Below, one piece after another: positions 33,323 to 45,208 of a stretch of DNA of 64,000 nucleotides (its first letter is position 1; each line of letters opens with the position of its first letter). The DNA comes from Pseudomicrostroma phylloplanum (taxonomy: Eukaryota > Basidiomycota > Exobasidiomycetes > Microstromatales). The notes under the pieces were generated by a model. That model did no database searches. It had not been told where the DNA came from and saw only the letters and a program-made list of their open reading frames with translations. The position numbers and the translations under genes are program-made. The DNA is taken from positions 1,132,853 to 1,196,852 of the forward strand of contig BCHS01000001.1 in assembly GCA_039545275.1 (NCBI GenBank), written 5' to 3'.

Positions 33323-33899
33323 GTCAGGAATAGGTCAAAGGAGACGCCTGGTTGATGGAGGACCTTGATGGAAGACTAGCCTGGCGATTATGCGTGTAAC
33401 GCCTAGGTGGCGAATAAGAGTGAGGCAGCTGGGTATTGGTGACCTCAGTCTCCCTGTACGATGGGGAATTGAAGCGAAGAGTATGCCAGTGGTAACGGCG
33501 AGACCTTCATGGTCGGAAAGAGGAACGTGAGATGCCGGCCAGTTGTGAGCTATTGAAGGTTGCTCGCAATCGTTGATGATGAAGGTGTTGGTACCATTGA
33601 CGGACAACCCTTGGTACGAAGGTAGATGTGCCTGTATGCCGTGGCTGGTTGCTTGTATGAGTGATCCTGGATGCCAATCCGTCGTCGGAGATCCAACTCG
33701 ATGTGGTCGTGTGTGTGTGCGTGTGTGCGTGTTGCGCGCTGAGCCCTGTTCCTTTGGGCGACTCCCTGCAGTCGAGTGAAGTGAGTGGATCAATCCTTCT
33801 GATGCCTTCTGCCCTGGACAGCATCGCCATCGTCAACCTCCCCTTGCCCATACCACTTCCTCCTCCTCACCACGACACAGCCTCGTCCATCTCTACACG
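33323..33899. promoter_or_regulatory. divergent promoter region (RING protein / CCT1)
   Basis: 577 bp lie between opposed starts. A GT-rich run (GTGTGTGTGCGTGTGTGCGTG) lies near 33710-33731. Confidence 0.45.
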
Positions 33900-35576
33900 A
33901 TGGCACAGCTGTTTCAGAAGGACCCTCGCACGGGAGGTCTCTTCATCGGAGGACAGCGACTTGTAGGCGCAGAGATCAGGAATCAGAATGTCCTCGCCGC
34001 ACAGCAGATTGCCAATGTGGTCAAGTCCTCCCTTGGACCCGTAGGACTGGACAAGATGCTCGTAGATGACATTGGAGACGTCACAATCTCAAACGATGGA
34101 GCTACCATCTTGTCTCTCCTCGAGGTGGACCAGCCAGCCGGGAGGATCTTGGTGGAACTGGCACAGCAGCAGGACAAGGAGGTGGGAGATGGAACCACCA
34201 GCGTCGTCATCATTGCCGCTGAGCTCCTTCGAAGGGCCAACGACCTGGTCAAGAACAAGATTCACCCCACAACGATCATCACTGGTTACAGACTGGCGTG
34301 CAGGGAGGCTTGCAAGTACATGCAGGACCAACTTGCCATCAAGGTGGACCAGCTGGGCAAGGAGTGTCTGATTAACATCGCAAAGACTTCCATGTCCAGC
34401 AAGGTCATCGGCAGTGACGACGACTTCTTCTCACAATTGGCAGTTGATGCCATGCTGGCAGTAAAGACGGTGAACCCTCGAGGCGAGACAAAGTACCCCG
34501 TCAAGGCAGTCAACATTCTCAAAGCACACGGCAAGTCCGCTCGCGAATCCATGTTCATCAATGGCTACGCTCTCAACTGCACAGTCGCATCGCAGGCCAT
34601 GAAGACACGCATCAAGGGAGCCAAGATTGCGCTGCTAGACATCAACCTGCACAAGCAACGGATGCACATGGGCGTCCACATCACCATTGACGACCCAGAG
34701 CAGCTTGAGAAGATCCGCAAGAGGGAGAGTGACATTGTCATCGAGAGGGTGCGCAAGATCATCGCTGCTGGAGCAAACGTCATCTTGACAACAAAGGGCA
34801 TTGATGACCTGTGTCTTAAGGAGCTGGTCGAGGCGGGCGCAATGGGTGTGAGGAGATGTCGCAAGGAGGATCTGAGGAGGATCGCAAAGGCCACGGGAGG
34901 ACAGCTGGTCAGCTCTCTCGCCAACCTCGAAGGCGACGAGACGTTCGAGGCTTCCAGTCTCGGTCACGCAGACGAGGTGTCGCAAGAGAGGATCAGCGAC
35001 GACGAGCTCATCCTCGTGCGGGGCACAAAGACGGTCAGCAGCTCCTCGATTGTGCTACGAGGTGCCAACGACTACCTGCTGGACGAGATGGAGCGAGCGC
35101 TGCACGACACACTCTCAGTGATCAAGCGCACTCTCGAGTCGGGATCGGTAGTGCCGGGAGGAGGAGCGGTCGAGGCTGCCTTGAGCATCTACCTCGAGAA
35201 CTTTGCCACCACCTTGGGCTCCCGAGAGCAGCTAGCCATTGCCGAATTCGCCCAGGCCCTCCTGGTCATCCCAAAGACCCTAGCAGTGAATGCCGCAAAG
35301 GACTCGACGGAGCTCGTGGCCAAGTTGCGCGCCTACCACAATGCCGCCCAATCCGCCTCGGCGGGTGACCCAAAGAAGGCGCTGAGACTCTATGGACTGG
35401 ACTTGCTCAATGGACAGGTCAGGGACAACGTCCGTGCGGGAGTGCTGGAGCCTACGGTGAGCAAGGTGAGGAGCTTGAAGAGCGCACTCGAGGCGGCTAC
35501 TTCGCTGCTGAGGATCGATGCGAGCATCACACTGCCGCCGCCGCAAGAGCAGGAGGATCCGCATGCTCACATGTGA
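33900..35576 (+). CDS. CCT1: CCT chaperonin subunit alpha (TCP-1)
   Basis: This is an intronless 558-residue protein, the usual length for the subunit. Group II chaperonin signatures are complete: VKSSLGPVGLDKMLVDDIG, then DVTISNDGATIL, and QDKEVGDGTTSVVIIAAELL near the N-terminus, with the ATP-hydrolysis Asp in GDGTTS, and VPGGGAVEAALS in the C-terminal equatorial domain. The exact wording of the first block (GLDKMLVDDIGDVT, IRNQNV upstream) fits the alpha subunit. It is one of eight subunits of the cytosolic TRiC/CCT ring that folds actin and tubulin. Confidence 0.95.
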   Translation: MAQLFQKDPRTGGLFIGGQRLVGAEIRNQNVLAAQQIANVVKSSLGPVGLDKMLVDDIGDVTISNDGATILSLLEVDQPAGRILVELAQQQDKEVGDGTTSVVIIAAELLRRANDLVKNKIHPTTIITGYRLACREACKYMQDQLAIKVDQLGKECLINIAKTSMSSKVIGSDDDFFSQLAVDAMLAVKTVNPRGETKYPVKAVNILKAHGKSARESMFINGYALNCTVASQAMKTRIKGAKIALLDINLHKQRMHMGVHITIDDPEQLEKIRKRESDIVIERVRKIIAAGANVILTTKGIDDLCLKELVEAGAMGVRRCRKEDLRRIAKATGGQLVSSLANLEGDETFEASSLGHADEVSQERISDDELILVRGTKTVSSSSIVLRGANDYLLDEMERALHDTLSVIKRTLESGSVVPGGGAVEAALSIYLENFATTLGSREQLAIAEFAQALLVIPKTLAVNAAKDSTELVAKLRAYHNAAQSASAGDPKKALRLYGLDLLNGQVRDNVRAGVLEPTVSKVRSLKSALEAATSLLRIDASITLPPPQEQEDPHAHM

Positions 35577-36391
35577 GGCAAAAGAGGGTAGCGGTCAGTG
35601 ATGTGCCTCGTAGCTCGCTAGCTGTATGTCCTTAAAGCTTCCTTTTCTAGCGCTCGATTCCTGGGGGAGAAGGAGAGCACGAGGCGGTGATGGCGACGGT
35701 AATAGAGAAACATTGTAACTCCATCATGCAAACGCCTGCGTACTGACTTGTGAATCATTTTGCAGCTACCGATTGAGCCATTGCGAGTGCGTCACCATCG
35801 TCGTCGTCGTCGTCGTCGTCGTCGTCTTCGTCTTGTCCACACAGAAGCCAGAGGTGTGCAAACAGACTCTCAAATCAAGCCACCCTGACCAGCATAGAGA
35901 CACAGTCAGAGAGGCAGGCAGGCAGACTCAAGTCAAGTGCAAGCAAAGGGCGCATGTCCAACATGTACATTCAGCGTGACACGGAGAAACGACGACTACT
36001 ACGAAAGAATTGAACAAGACAGAACAAGAACAAGACGAGACACGACGGCGAAAGAGACAAGACTTGAGCAAAGAGAGAGGGAAAAGAAAGAAGAGGAAAA
36101 CGATAGTAGACACAACAGAGCGAGATTAAACGATGGAACGTAGGACAAAGGCGGAGGCCGAGACGCGGAAGGAGGGGTTTAGACAAGGGGAGTGGAGGGG
36201 GAGTGAGAGGGAGAGGAAGCAGCTGGTGGCTTTGTACGAGCCAAGCTGAGGTACAAGAGCAAATACACGGGCGATTGCACGTCGCGCAAGGGAGGGAAGA
36301 AGGAGGGTGTCTCACGACGACTGTCGAAGGAAAGAGAGACCGAGACCTGCTCGTGTGAAAAGAGAAACAGATGCGCGTCGCGTCGCACGGC
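35577..36391. other. intergenic between convergent genes
   Basis: This is the 3' flank of CCT1 and of the homeobox gene. It contains a TCG microsatellite and an A/G-rich stretch (about 35990-36130). Frames through it are low-complexity (Ser/Pro/Leu or Val runs) and are not taken as genes. Confidence 0.5.
35798..35826. repeat. TCG trinucleotide microsatellite
   Basis: Nine uninterrupted TCG units plus two bases, outside any gene model. Confidence 0.9.
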
Positions 36392-38030
36392 TCATCGTCT
36401 GTGGTACTCGTCCTCTGAGTGAGTGAGGTTGGGGCTTCGATCCGCTGAGAGCCCGTCTGAGCCTCGCCTGCCGACGATACCATTGGCGACTGTACGACGC
36501 GGGTCGGGACTGGCGTACTGTCCGGCGTAGGAGTGCACATGCGGGTGTTGTTGCTGTTGATGGTGGTGGTAGGGATGTTTGCTCTGGCTCGAGTAGTGCT
36601 GATGGTGGTGCTGGTGAGGCTGTCCATACTGAAGGTGTCGCTCTCGCTCCGCCAGGGCGCTCATACCTCCCGCGCTGGCAGGCGCCGACGTGCTCATTTG
36701 CGGTGCCAGGATTCTTCTCCTGGCATTGATGAACCAGTTGGACACTTGACTGATGCTGAGACCAGTCTGCATGCACAGGCGTCTCTTCTCGTCCTCGTTT
36801 GGGTATGGGTGCGAAGCGTGCTCCATCAGCCAGGTCTTGAGTCGTTCTGTGACGTCCTTGGGCAATTTGGCTCTTCGACGAGGGATAGCCGAGGAGCCTT
36901 GGCCAGATGCCCCACCGTCATGGCCGTCGGCACCATTCTTCATGCTTGCGTGGGCGTGGTGTTGATGGTGGACCATGGGTGGAGAGTGCAGAGACGGCGA
37001 TTGCGGGTATGGCTGCTGGTGACCTTGTTGTGTGCCATTCATCTGAGGTGGATGGCTGTGCTCAGGAGAGTACGAAGGAGCCCTTCGGAAGGGATGGTAT
37101 CGGGCGTGAGCGCCAGACGAGCTGGACGCCGGCGTCGGTCCGGCAGACGAAGGAGACGAGTTCCAAGGAGGGGACTGTTGTCGAGGCGACCAGCTGTACT
37201 GAGGCGATGGCTGGTCGTATGCTGGATTCGTGGCTGTAACGAGGGAGGGGTACGAGTGATGACGATGTCAGTACTGCACGCCAAAAGCCGAAAGTCGTAC
37301 AGGGCTCGGATCTCGGCTTACCTCGTCGGCTGTGCTGGCTCATACCAGTGCTCCTGCCTGGGTCATCAATCGGCAACCAGCTCGAAGTCAACCCACGACC
37401 TTCCTCGGTAGCCGACGGTGTAGCTGTCTTCACGGTATAGGGGTGGCCATCTCTGGCCTCTGGAGATGGCTCCGAGAGGGGCGTGAACATCTTGCCGGCG
37501 TAGCGGGCGCTTTGTACGGTCGGTCGCTCGACCTCGGAGGGTGAGGGCAGTACGGGGCGGTCACGATTGTCGTAGAATGAAGCCTTTCCGCTTGACAGAC
37601 TCAAGCGTTCATTGAGTTCGGCAAAGCTTGGCAGACGCATTGGCGCAGGTCGGAATGGTGCTGACGAGAGGCTCATCTTGGAGGGTGAGCTACTTGTGGT
37701 CATGTCCTCGAGTTGCGGGCTTGGCGGTGAGCGAGGGGAGAAGGAGGAAGAGGAGGAAGAGTCGTTGGTGGCAAGACGCGGAGGGTGGTTTGCCCGATGC
37801 TGCTGTGGATAGAAGGGGCCGTATGAGATGTGGCGGGGAGAAGCTTCGTACTTGTCGATAACGATGCTAGACGCGTGCTGAGGAGGAGATCGCATGGGAG
37901 AGTCTGTGATCGGGTGAGGAGGACGTCTTCTGGTGGTAGGGAGCACCTCTTCCGTTGTCTTTGATGATGTTTGGATCAGTGAGACTTGGTCTACGAGGTG
38001 CAAGGTGGTGATAGGGAAGGAGATGGGCAT
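36392..38030 (-). CDS. TALE-class homeodomain transcription factor
   Basis: Two exons (38030-37322 with a GTAAGC donor, and 37233-36392) give 516 residues. The homeodomain (about residues 350-410) contains RRRAKLPKDVTERLKTWLME, then HASHPYPNEDEKRRLCMQTG, then LSISQVSNWFINARRRI; the PYP three-residue loop extension and WFINARRR place it in the TALE/KN group with yeast Cup9 and Tos8. The rest is disordered: Ser/Pro-rich N-terminus, and a His/Gln-rich stretch (HHHQH..HPYHHHQQQQH, about 430-460) after the homeodomain. A second ATG at 37895 could start a shorter form. It is probably a DNA-binding regulator; targets cannot be read from the sequence. It is not paired with a second homeodomain gene, so it is not a typical mating-type locus. 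Confidence 0.85.
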
Positions 38031-41000
38031 GGCAGGTGAGGGGATAAAAGAGGGGGAGGAGAAATATGTCAGGAACCTAGACTGCTGCTACGATGACCAT
38101 GGAGACACATCGCAAATCTCATGGTCGAGCCCCAAGACAGAGAGCGCTGCCAAGTCAGTCCGGCTAGTGTGTTACCAGGCACCGGTCTAAAGTGATCGGA
38201 AGCCGTCGGGCAAAGGAGACCGGAGCTTCGATCTTCGTGGACAGAATCCTTTTGCCTTGCCCTTGCGATACTGCTGCATGAGCTGCTCTGGCGAGCCATG
38301 CGCCTGACCTTCTTCCCCGACCCAATTAGGCTCGGATGCCTGCAGCTGGCCGTTGCAAATTCCCTGCACAAAGCTGCTAATCATTGCCGGTGGCGGACTT
38401 ACCTCGTGATGCTCGCAAGTGTGCTGAGAAAGTGGCCGAGAGCCAAAGGCAATAGCAGGGCTACGTATGATGAGGCGTCGAGAGGCCAGCGGCGCGTACG
38501 AAGAGTGCTTGCTTGATGAGGGAAGATCAAGGCCGAACTTAGCTGTTGGTACGTTGAATGACGCCGAAGAGGACGACGATCTACGATCGAATAGATGATG
38601 TAGTGGTGATGCTACTAGAATGAGGAGGAGGGCGGGTGGCAGCGAAGGATTGTGTATCCGAGACGCTCGGAGTGATTCGCTTTGTTCGCACTTGTAGGCT
38701 TTCTGCCGGACTGAAGGCAGGGACGATGTATATGGCGGACAGGCGGCAAACGATGAACGAACACCGGCGGGGCTCGAGGGCGGGGAGAAGGCCGAGGGAC
38801 AGGGGATGATCAGGGCCAGGAGTCTTGTCCGGAGCAAGTGGGTCAGGCCAGCTGTGGCGTACGAGGAACGGGGATACGCGGGGTTGCCAAGTGTCTTGGT
38901 ATAGGTGACTGCGTGCGATGACCAATGACCAAAGTGAGTCGGGGCGTCGGCCTCCGGCTCAAACGAACAAGAGAGTGTGGGGAGGTGAGGTGTCGAGACT
39001 TGGCGTCGCTTGACTTGGGTGAGGTGGGGCACCGGAGTAGAGTGAACCCGTGCCTGTCCGTCGTGGTTGCTCTGACGGCGCAGTGAGGTGATAGCTCGGC
39101 GCTCGCGACCTCTTCAGGTACAAATTGCAACGATGCGATTCGCCCTTGTTTGCTAAAGTGTTTCGACTACGATGGACGTCGCCTCACGTCGTATGTCGCC
39201 GAAAAGAATTGATTGAACCGGAATCGGGTCGAGAGTGAGAGCAACGCGAGCGCGATGCGAAAAGGACTATGCTGTGCCTGGTATGCGCGATGGTAGGCCG
39301 AGGTGGAAGGGGAGTTTGCAGGGAGAGTGGAATCCCGGATGGTGGTAGTGGTGATAAGTAAGGGAAGGGAGGAGGATGAGATGGGAGCAGCAAACAAGCA
39401 CAGATGGATAGACGTGGGGGGGAATGGGGCAAGGGAAGGGGCGGAGAGGGGAGGGGAGGGGAGGGAGGGCGGTTCCTACAAGCAAATGCGCCTTCCTCGT
39501 TCCCTGTCACTGGTCAAGCGTGGGCCCGTGAAGGCGAAGGCGAAGTCGGAGTGACGACGGCAGGCAGGCGAAGGACTGCAGCCCGGGGCCAAGGCGTGCC
39601 AGGAGGCTCTCTGGCTGCGTTGAATGGTGTGAGATTGACTGGGTGAGACCAGGCGGGGGGCAGGGCCATGCGCCCTATCAGACTATTGGTTGATGCGCCC
39701 TCTGCTCCTCTTCCTCGGAACCTGCCCGTGTGCTGCTTGGTGTGGCCAAGGTTATGGGGAAATCGCATGAGGATCAGGGCAAACCAGCAGCAAGACTTGG
39801 GCAGGTGCGGCCGAGCGGCTTCTATCACCAGACGCAAGGGGAGAAGTGGCGAGGATGCTGCAGTGTGGGTGCCCGGACTGATTCAGGCAGAGATTGGGAC
39901 CGCCGCCTGTCCAAGTTGGCCTCCGACGGTCGATTGCCGCCCGATGCTGAGCGCCTCGCTGTGCACTCCAGGAGTGACAGGCGGCTCCCCGGCGATACAG
40001 CCCTGTCAAGTTTGCTTCCCTCGCAGCTCAGCCACCCGTTAATCTGGCTCTTGCTGTAGGCGAATTTGTGCCCGCGGGAGAGTGAGATCCCACCCTCAAT
40101 CAGCAGAGGGGCACGGCAGGCAGGCAGTCAGAGACAATGGCCTGTTTCTTTTTTCCCAAGGTCGCATCCTGATGCCTCGCCTCGGCTGCACAAGACGGAG
40201 TTGATAGTCACCAGCTGCACACCGGCTGCCATGCGGCCCAGAGCGGAGATCGCAGTGCCGCCTCCTCCACAGCTAAGACCGATGCCGGAGCGTGAGGCCT
40301 AGGGCGGAATTCCAGCAGCCGAGAGAAATGGTACCTGATGCATGAAGGTGTCTAGATTCGCAGACTCCTTACTCCGCCATTCAATCCGCGATTGCTTGTC
40401 CGCTCGCTGACGCCTTTACGGTCCAGACGAGGCCCGAGGAATTCGCCTGAACAGGGCCGCGACAGCATGAGATGAACCGAGCGTGAGCATGAATTTGCAA
40501 TGTGACGCATCCCATCCCACGCCGTCCCACGCCGATGACCGACGTCAGTCGCCAGACGGACGGGGGCTGGGTAGCAGAGATGACCTTGCTGCATAACAAG
40601 CACGCCCACGCTAAGCGTGAACACCCCACTCCTTTACGGCCCAACGCCCACGCTTGCCCATCGGGGGTCAGCAGACTCGGCTCCCCCCGCAACAACCCCT
40701 CGCCTGGGAAGATGATGTATTTGTCGCTGGCAGAAAGGGGACAATTGCCTACTCGCTAGCGCTAGCGAACATGGTGTATCCTAGGGATTCCGCTCTGTTC
40801 TTCAGTCCTGGACAAGATATCCTGCATTCCTCGCCAGTGTGCCGTGGCTGCGGCTTTGATGTTGTGAGGAGTCTATGGAGCCGGCGGACTTTGTCAACGT
40901 CAGTGTCTATCAAGCCTCCTCGGCTACAGCTCTGTCGCTTCCACCCTGTCTTACAGCGGGGGAACTTGGCCCGCACCTGCGCGTTGCTGGGCAAGCGGCG

Positions 41001-41986
41001 GTATCATGACATTCATCTCCGCTCCGTGGCGCCCGGTCCGAGGTTGGAGGTGGCACCCTCCCCTGTGAGCTCTCTCTGGCGCGCATGGGAAGGCAAAGCT
41101 GAAGGAGGTTGGGGAACACCGCCCGATCGCCTCGTGTGAAGTTGCACGGCATCCATATGGGTCATTTCATCACCTCTAGGAAAGGCGCATGGGGTAAGTC
41201 TATACGGTGGGCCAGAAGGTGATCCAGGGCAAAGCAAGACAAGACCAGGGCTCTCTTCGGTCTCGCGGTTGTACGATAGGCGGCCATCAGCTTCTGATGT
41301 CATCCCTACCGCTTGACATCTGCTTCCATTCGACATCGGGAGCAATCGATGTCTTGCAGCGTCCTTTTGCGAAAGAGGGCACGAGGCCAGTGTATATCCC
41401 CACCCTCCGGTCCTTGAAATCTGTCCTCCTGCCCCGCCAAGCTTCCATAGCACTGGTTCCATTAGGTCCCGAGGTTTCGTCCACAGCAAGTGGTGGTGCA
41501 GTGCGGAGTAACAAGAGCGAGCGGAGACCGGGTAAGGTGAAACCACCTCCTGCCAGAAGGCCCGATGGCCGCCAGAAAGTCTTGGGGCCTGCATAGACCA
41601 GTCGCGTGGCAGGCGGAACCGCGACCATAAACAGATCCAGCCTCATTCCCAGGCGGGGTCGGAACTCGTCGCTACACATCGCAACCTACACCATCAAGCG
41701 CTCCTCGTGGGCATTGGAGCCGCCAATGTTCGCGAGGTCACGGCAACTACTTGTTTCAGACGTATGGGGCGTGGTAAATCAGGCAGCTGGCCTCAACCTT
41801 ATCGTTGAACATGTAGCCGAGTCAACAAAGAGAGACATGTCAAGCTCGTCGGTCGCGATGCGTCTTTCGCATGCCATCGGGGCTGGTATTGCTTGGTCTG
41901 GCATTGTTTGTTACCTCGTGAGCTACCTCAATGTACAGGGGGCCCTCAGGTCACATTGTTTGTCCCTGCGAAGCCACCGGTCGGCC
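38031..41986. other. 4 kb gene-poor stretch upstream of the homeobox gene
   Basis: No frame here gives a recognisable protein. The longest are 38187-39032 (minus, 281 codons) and 41013-41594 (minus, 193 codons); both have shadow-like composition and no clear splice partners. The stretch begins with the 5' region of the homeobox gene, holds a purine-rich tract (about 39410-39475, GGGGAGGGGAGGGG type) and a 16-bp palindrome. It may be a large regulatory region, hold non-coding transcripts, or be the remnant of decayed genes. Confidence 0.4.
40753..40768. repeat. perfect 16-bp palindrome
   Basis: TCGCTAGC is followed directly by its reverse complement GCTAGCGA. No gene adjoins it. Confidence 0.85.
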
Positions 41987-43346
41987 TTACTTCGTCAGTA
42001 GACACACCTTCCAAACACCCCACCAGTTCCCCCGCTCCCATCCGGAGTCCTCCTTCTGGACTTGGATTGGAGGCCCGTCAGTGACCGTGCGAAAGGCATC
42101 GCTGAGATCGGCGATTGCCTCATCGACGAGCGATTCCAGCTCAGTCGCTTCGAAGAGGTGGTAGTCTATGGATGGAAACACCGTGGGAAGGGGAAGCTGG
42201 AGACACTCAGCACAGCCATCTGCCAATTTGGCATTCCTCCCAGCAGCTGGCAATACGCACATCTTTGATAGACCTTCTCGTCTTTGCTCTCTGCGACGCC
42301 ATTGTCGAGGCTGTTTGTTTGTTTCACCGGCTGAGTCTTGAGGACCCACGGCACTAGAACATCTCTGCCTTCCTTGATTGCCGGTGATGCTGCATCTGTT
42401 CCTCCTTCGGTCTCTTCGCCCCGCCTTTCCCGGTCTTGCTCGTCAAACTTGCGTCGCTCTTGGCCTTTCTGCTCAAGAGCCCATACGTATACCAGAAACC
42501 TACCTCTGCCGCCGCCATCTGTGCTCTCGCCGACGCTCACAGGTCGTATCAGTCTGATCAATTCCGAAATGGATTCTTTCCGCCGCTGACGAGTTGAGAG
42601 ATGGTGTATTGTAGCTATCGAAATAGCGTAGTCCTGCAGGCATGGAACAGGCAAATGAAGGAACATCAGCACACAATTGATGACTTCGCTTCGGCTCACG
42701 GCCGAAGCTCACAAATGCTCTGCTGCGAAAGCCAGTGGTGAGAGCATCTCCTACTGCTACTTCGTTGATCGTCTTTGGCTTGGCGGTTGCTGTCTCATCG
42801 TACTCGTCTGCCACCTCAGTCTGCTTCCCTTTGCCCTTTCCATGGGTGGAGCTCATCTTCTGCAGCGACTGAGTACGCGCAAAGTCTATGAGCTGGGAGG
42901 ACCGATCGACGCCGAATGTCATACAGTCCCCCTGGCCATGTTCATTCCCGCCCGAAGGCTCATGGAGGAAGTTTCTCAAGTGCAGGTACTTGCCATTGCC
43001 GCACCCCACATCGACTCCAATTGATCCCGGCGGAAGGGATGCCAGAAAGTTTGACACGAGCGGCCAAGGCTTGTAGCGAGTCGCAGAGAAGTGGGAAGCA
43101 ATCGAGTTGTATACGCTGAGAAAGATTTGAGAGGTGCAGAGTATCCATGAGCCTGGCACAGTATCCAGTGCGGGAGCAGACTCTCCCTACTCACTCATGG
43201 ACATTTTCCAGCTCCCACTTCTCCGCGTCAAAATCCTCCCTGATACCTGACGTCGAGCCTGCGCTCTGTGATCCGCCGTACTGGCCTGCCTGTCCCCCTA
43301 GGGTCGCCGGTGTTGGATCGGACTTCTTCGGTGCGGTAGGCGCCAT
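41987..43346 (-). CDS. TRM9: Trm9-like tRNA wobble uridine carboxymethyl methyltransferase
   Basis: Four exons (43346-43195, 43115-42713, 42633-42261, 42165-41987) give 368 residues. Conserved parts are EKWELENVHDVYNSIASHFS across the first splice, ATRYKPWPLV, the SAM-binding motif GVDVGCGNGKYL, VAVGDAL, then DYAISIATIHHLSTRQRR, VWALEQ, DVLVPW, a YYHLFEATELE block across the last splice, and SGWERGNWWGVW at the end. This is the full Trm9/ALKBH8-methyltransferase pattern. With Trm112 it methylates cm5U to mcm5U at the wobble position of certain tRNAs. The third donor is GTGCGT. It is longer than yeast Trm9 (279) because of low-complexity loops. Confidence 0.88.
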
Positions 43347-43531
43347 GGTGCTCGGATGAAGAACGGAAAGGAACAGGCTGTACTCCAAGTTGCTCTTTCC
43401 GTCGTCCGCCCGCGGCAAAAGTCTATCTTGTCAGCTGTGGAGGAGTCCTTCTTGCTACCTCATCTTCCTTACTTGAGTCGGTATATTCAGCCTCGACCTT
43501 GCCTATCCTCCTATCTCTGCACCTCCAAAGC
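43347..43531. promoter_or_regulatory. divergent promoter region TRM9 / BNA4
   Basis: Only 185 bp separate the opposed start codons, the tightest divergent pair in the window. Confidence 0.5.
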
Positions 43532-45159
43532 ATGGAGAATCATTCGCATGCAGCCGTCGTGGGAGCCGGACCAGTAGGCTGTCTCACAGCTCTGTCGCTC
43601 GCAGCTAGAGGGTTCACCGTCTCCATCTACGAAAGGCGGCCTGATCCACGCCATCACCAGATCGGCTCAGGCTCCAAAGACAATGCTTCGGCGCCTCGAA
43701 GCATCAACCTCGCCATCTCGGCGCGTGGGCTCAAGGCTCTCAGCTCGGTGGGCGTTGAAGGAGACCGCAACATGGCAGACGTCGTGCTGAGTCATGCTGT
43801 GCCAATGAGGGCAAGGATGATTCACACCAGAGATGAAGGGCAGGGTGTCAAGCAAATGAGCCAGGCCTACGGGCTCAACGGGGAGGTGAGTCGCAACTGC
43901 GAGAGATTGAGGCGAAGGCAGATGTCTTTGCTCACAGCGACCTTGCTGCACCGCTCCTCTCCCTCCCATAGTGCATCAATTCAGTCTCACGTACTCTGCT
44001 GAACGACCTCCTTCTCGATCAAGCGAGCGCTCACCCTGCCATCTCGATTCACTTCAACTGCAAGCTGAGAAGCGTAGATCTCCAAGCGCGAGAGAAAGAT
44101 CCGAAGGCGGAGGGCGAGTGTTCCCTCAACTTTGAGAGCTGGGAAGGCAACGGCGCTGCGTCCCGCTATTCGGCCTTAGTAGTCGGCTGCGATGGCATCA
44201 ACTCAGTAGTCAGGAATACTATCGCTCGAATGACACCTCTCAACTTCCAGCAAGAATACATCGACTCTTCATACTTGGAACTGCGTGTCCCACCCAGGAT
44301 CGAAGATGGCGTCGCCACTTTTGCTCTGGACCCCAACCATCTTCACATCTGGCCACGCCACTCTTTCATGCTAATTGCCCTCGCCAATTTGGACAAGAGC
44401 TTCACATCTACCTTGTTCGCCCCTCAGGCCATCATCGGGAAATTGACCTCGCGGCAGGCCATCCTTGACTTCTTTGCGAAAGAGTTTCCCGATGCGCTGC
44501 AGCTCATGGGAGACGACGATGTTGTTGCGACGCTGCTACCTCGGCAAGGCAAGGGCAGTCCGCTTTCGAGCGTCAAGTGTGACCCCTACCACTACAAGGG
44601 ACGCGCAGTCTTCCTTGGCGATGCCGCCCACGCCATGCTCCCCTTCTATGGCCAGGGTCTCAACTGCGGGTTCGAGGACGTCGGCTTTCTGATGAATCTC
44701 ATCGACAAGCATGGGGTTCGTGGCGACCCTGGCCAATCAGCAGGGTCAGAGAAGTCTCTGCAAGGCGAGAAGGAGGAGAATGCCTGGGATCGCTACTCGC
44801 CTCTGTTGGCGCAAGCCTTCACAGAGTACTCAAAAGAGCGTCACCCCGACCTCATCGCCATTAGCTATCTCGCCACACAGAACTATCACGAGATGTCATC
44901 CCGCGTCGTCTCGCCCCTCTACCTGATTCGCAAGTCACTCGACGGTCTGCTTATGAAGACGTTGCCCAAGGGCTGGTGGATCTCACTGTATAGTATGGTG
45001 ACGTTCAGCCCAGAGATTGGCTATGCAGAGGCAAAGAAGAGGGAGGCGCGGCAGAGCGTCATCATCGAGAGGGTACTGGTTGGCTCGGGGCTTGCTGCGA
45101 TGACCGGACTGGGACTGGCAGGCAGGTGGCTGCTCAAAAACAGGCGGGATCTCTGGTAG
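43532..45159 (+). CDS. BNA4: kynurenine 3-monooxygenase
   Basis: Two exons (43532-43885 and 43972-45159) give 513 residues. The FAD-binding GAGPVGCLTALSLAARG is at residues 11-27, followed by the YERRPD strand end; SINLAISARGLKALSSVG is a KMO signature. VVGCDGINSVVR and GDAAHAMLPFYGQGLNCGFED are the second and third FAD motifs. The C-terminus has a membrane helix (GSGLAAMTGLGLAGRWLL), which anchors the enzyme in the mitochondrial outer membrane in other species. It hydroxylates kynurenine to 3-hydroxykynurenine in de novo NAD synthesis from tryptophan. Confidence 0.92.
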
Positions 45160-45208
45160 AGGCAGCAGACTCGAGTTCATTGGAACATACATCCAATTTC
45201 ATCATCAC

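Noticed and set aside
36392..38030. Homeobox gene as part of a mating-type (bE/bW) locus
   Set aside because: There is no divergently transcribed second homeodomain gene, and the homeodomain is of the TALE Cup9/Tos8 type.
38187..39032. 281-codon open frame on the minus strand
   Set aside because: Ser/Pro/Leu-rich shadow-like product with no conserved block; it cannot be spliced convincingly to the homeobox gene.
41013..41594. 193-codon open frame on the minus strand
   Set aside because: No recognisable motif and an opposed, equally long frame on the plus strand; neither looks coding.
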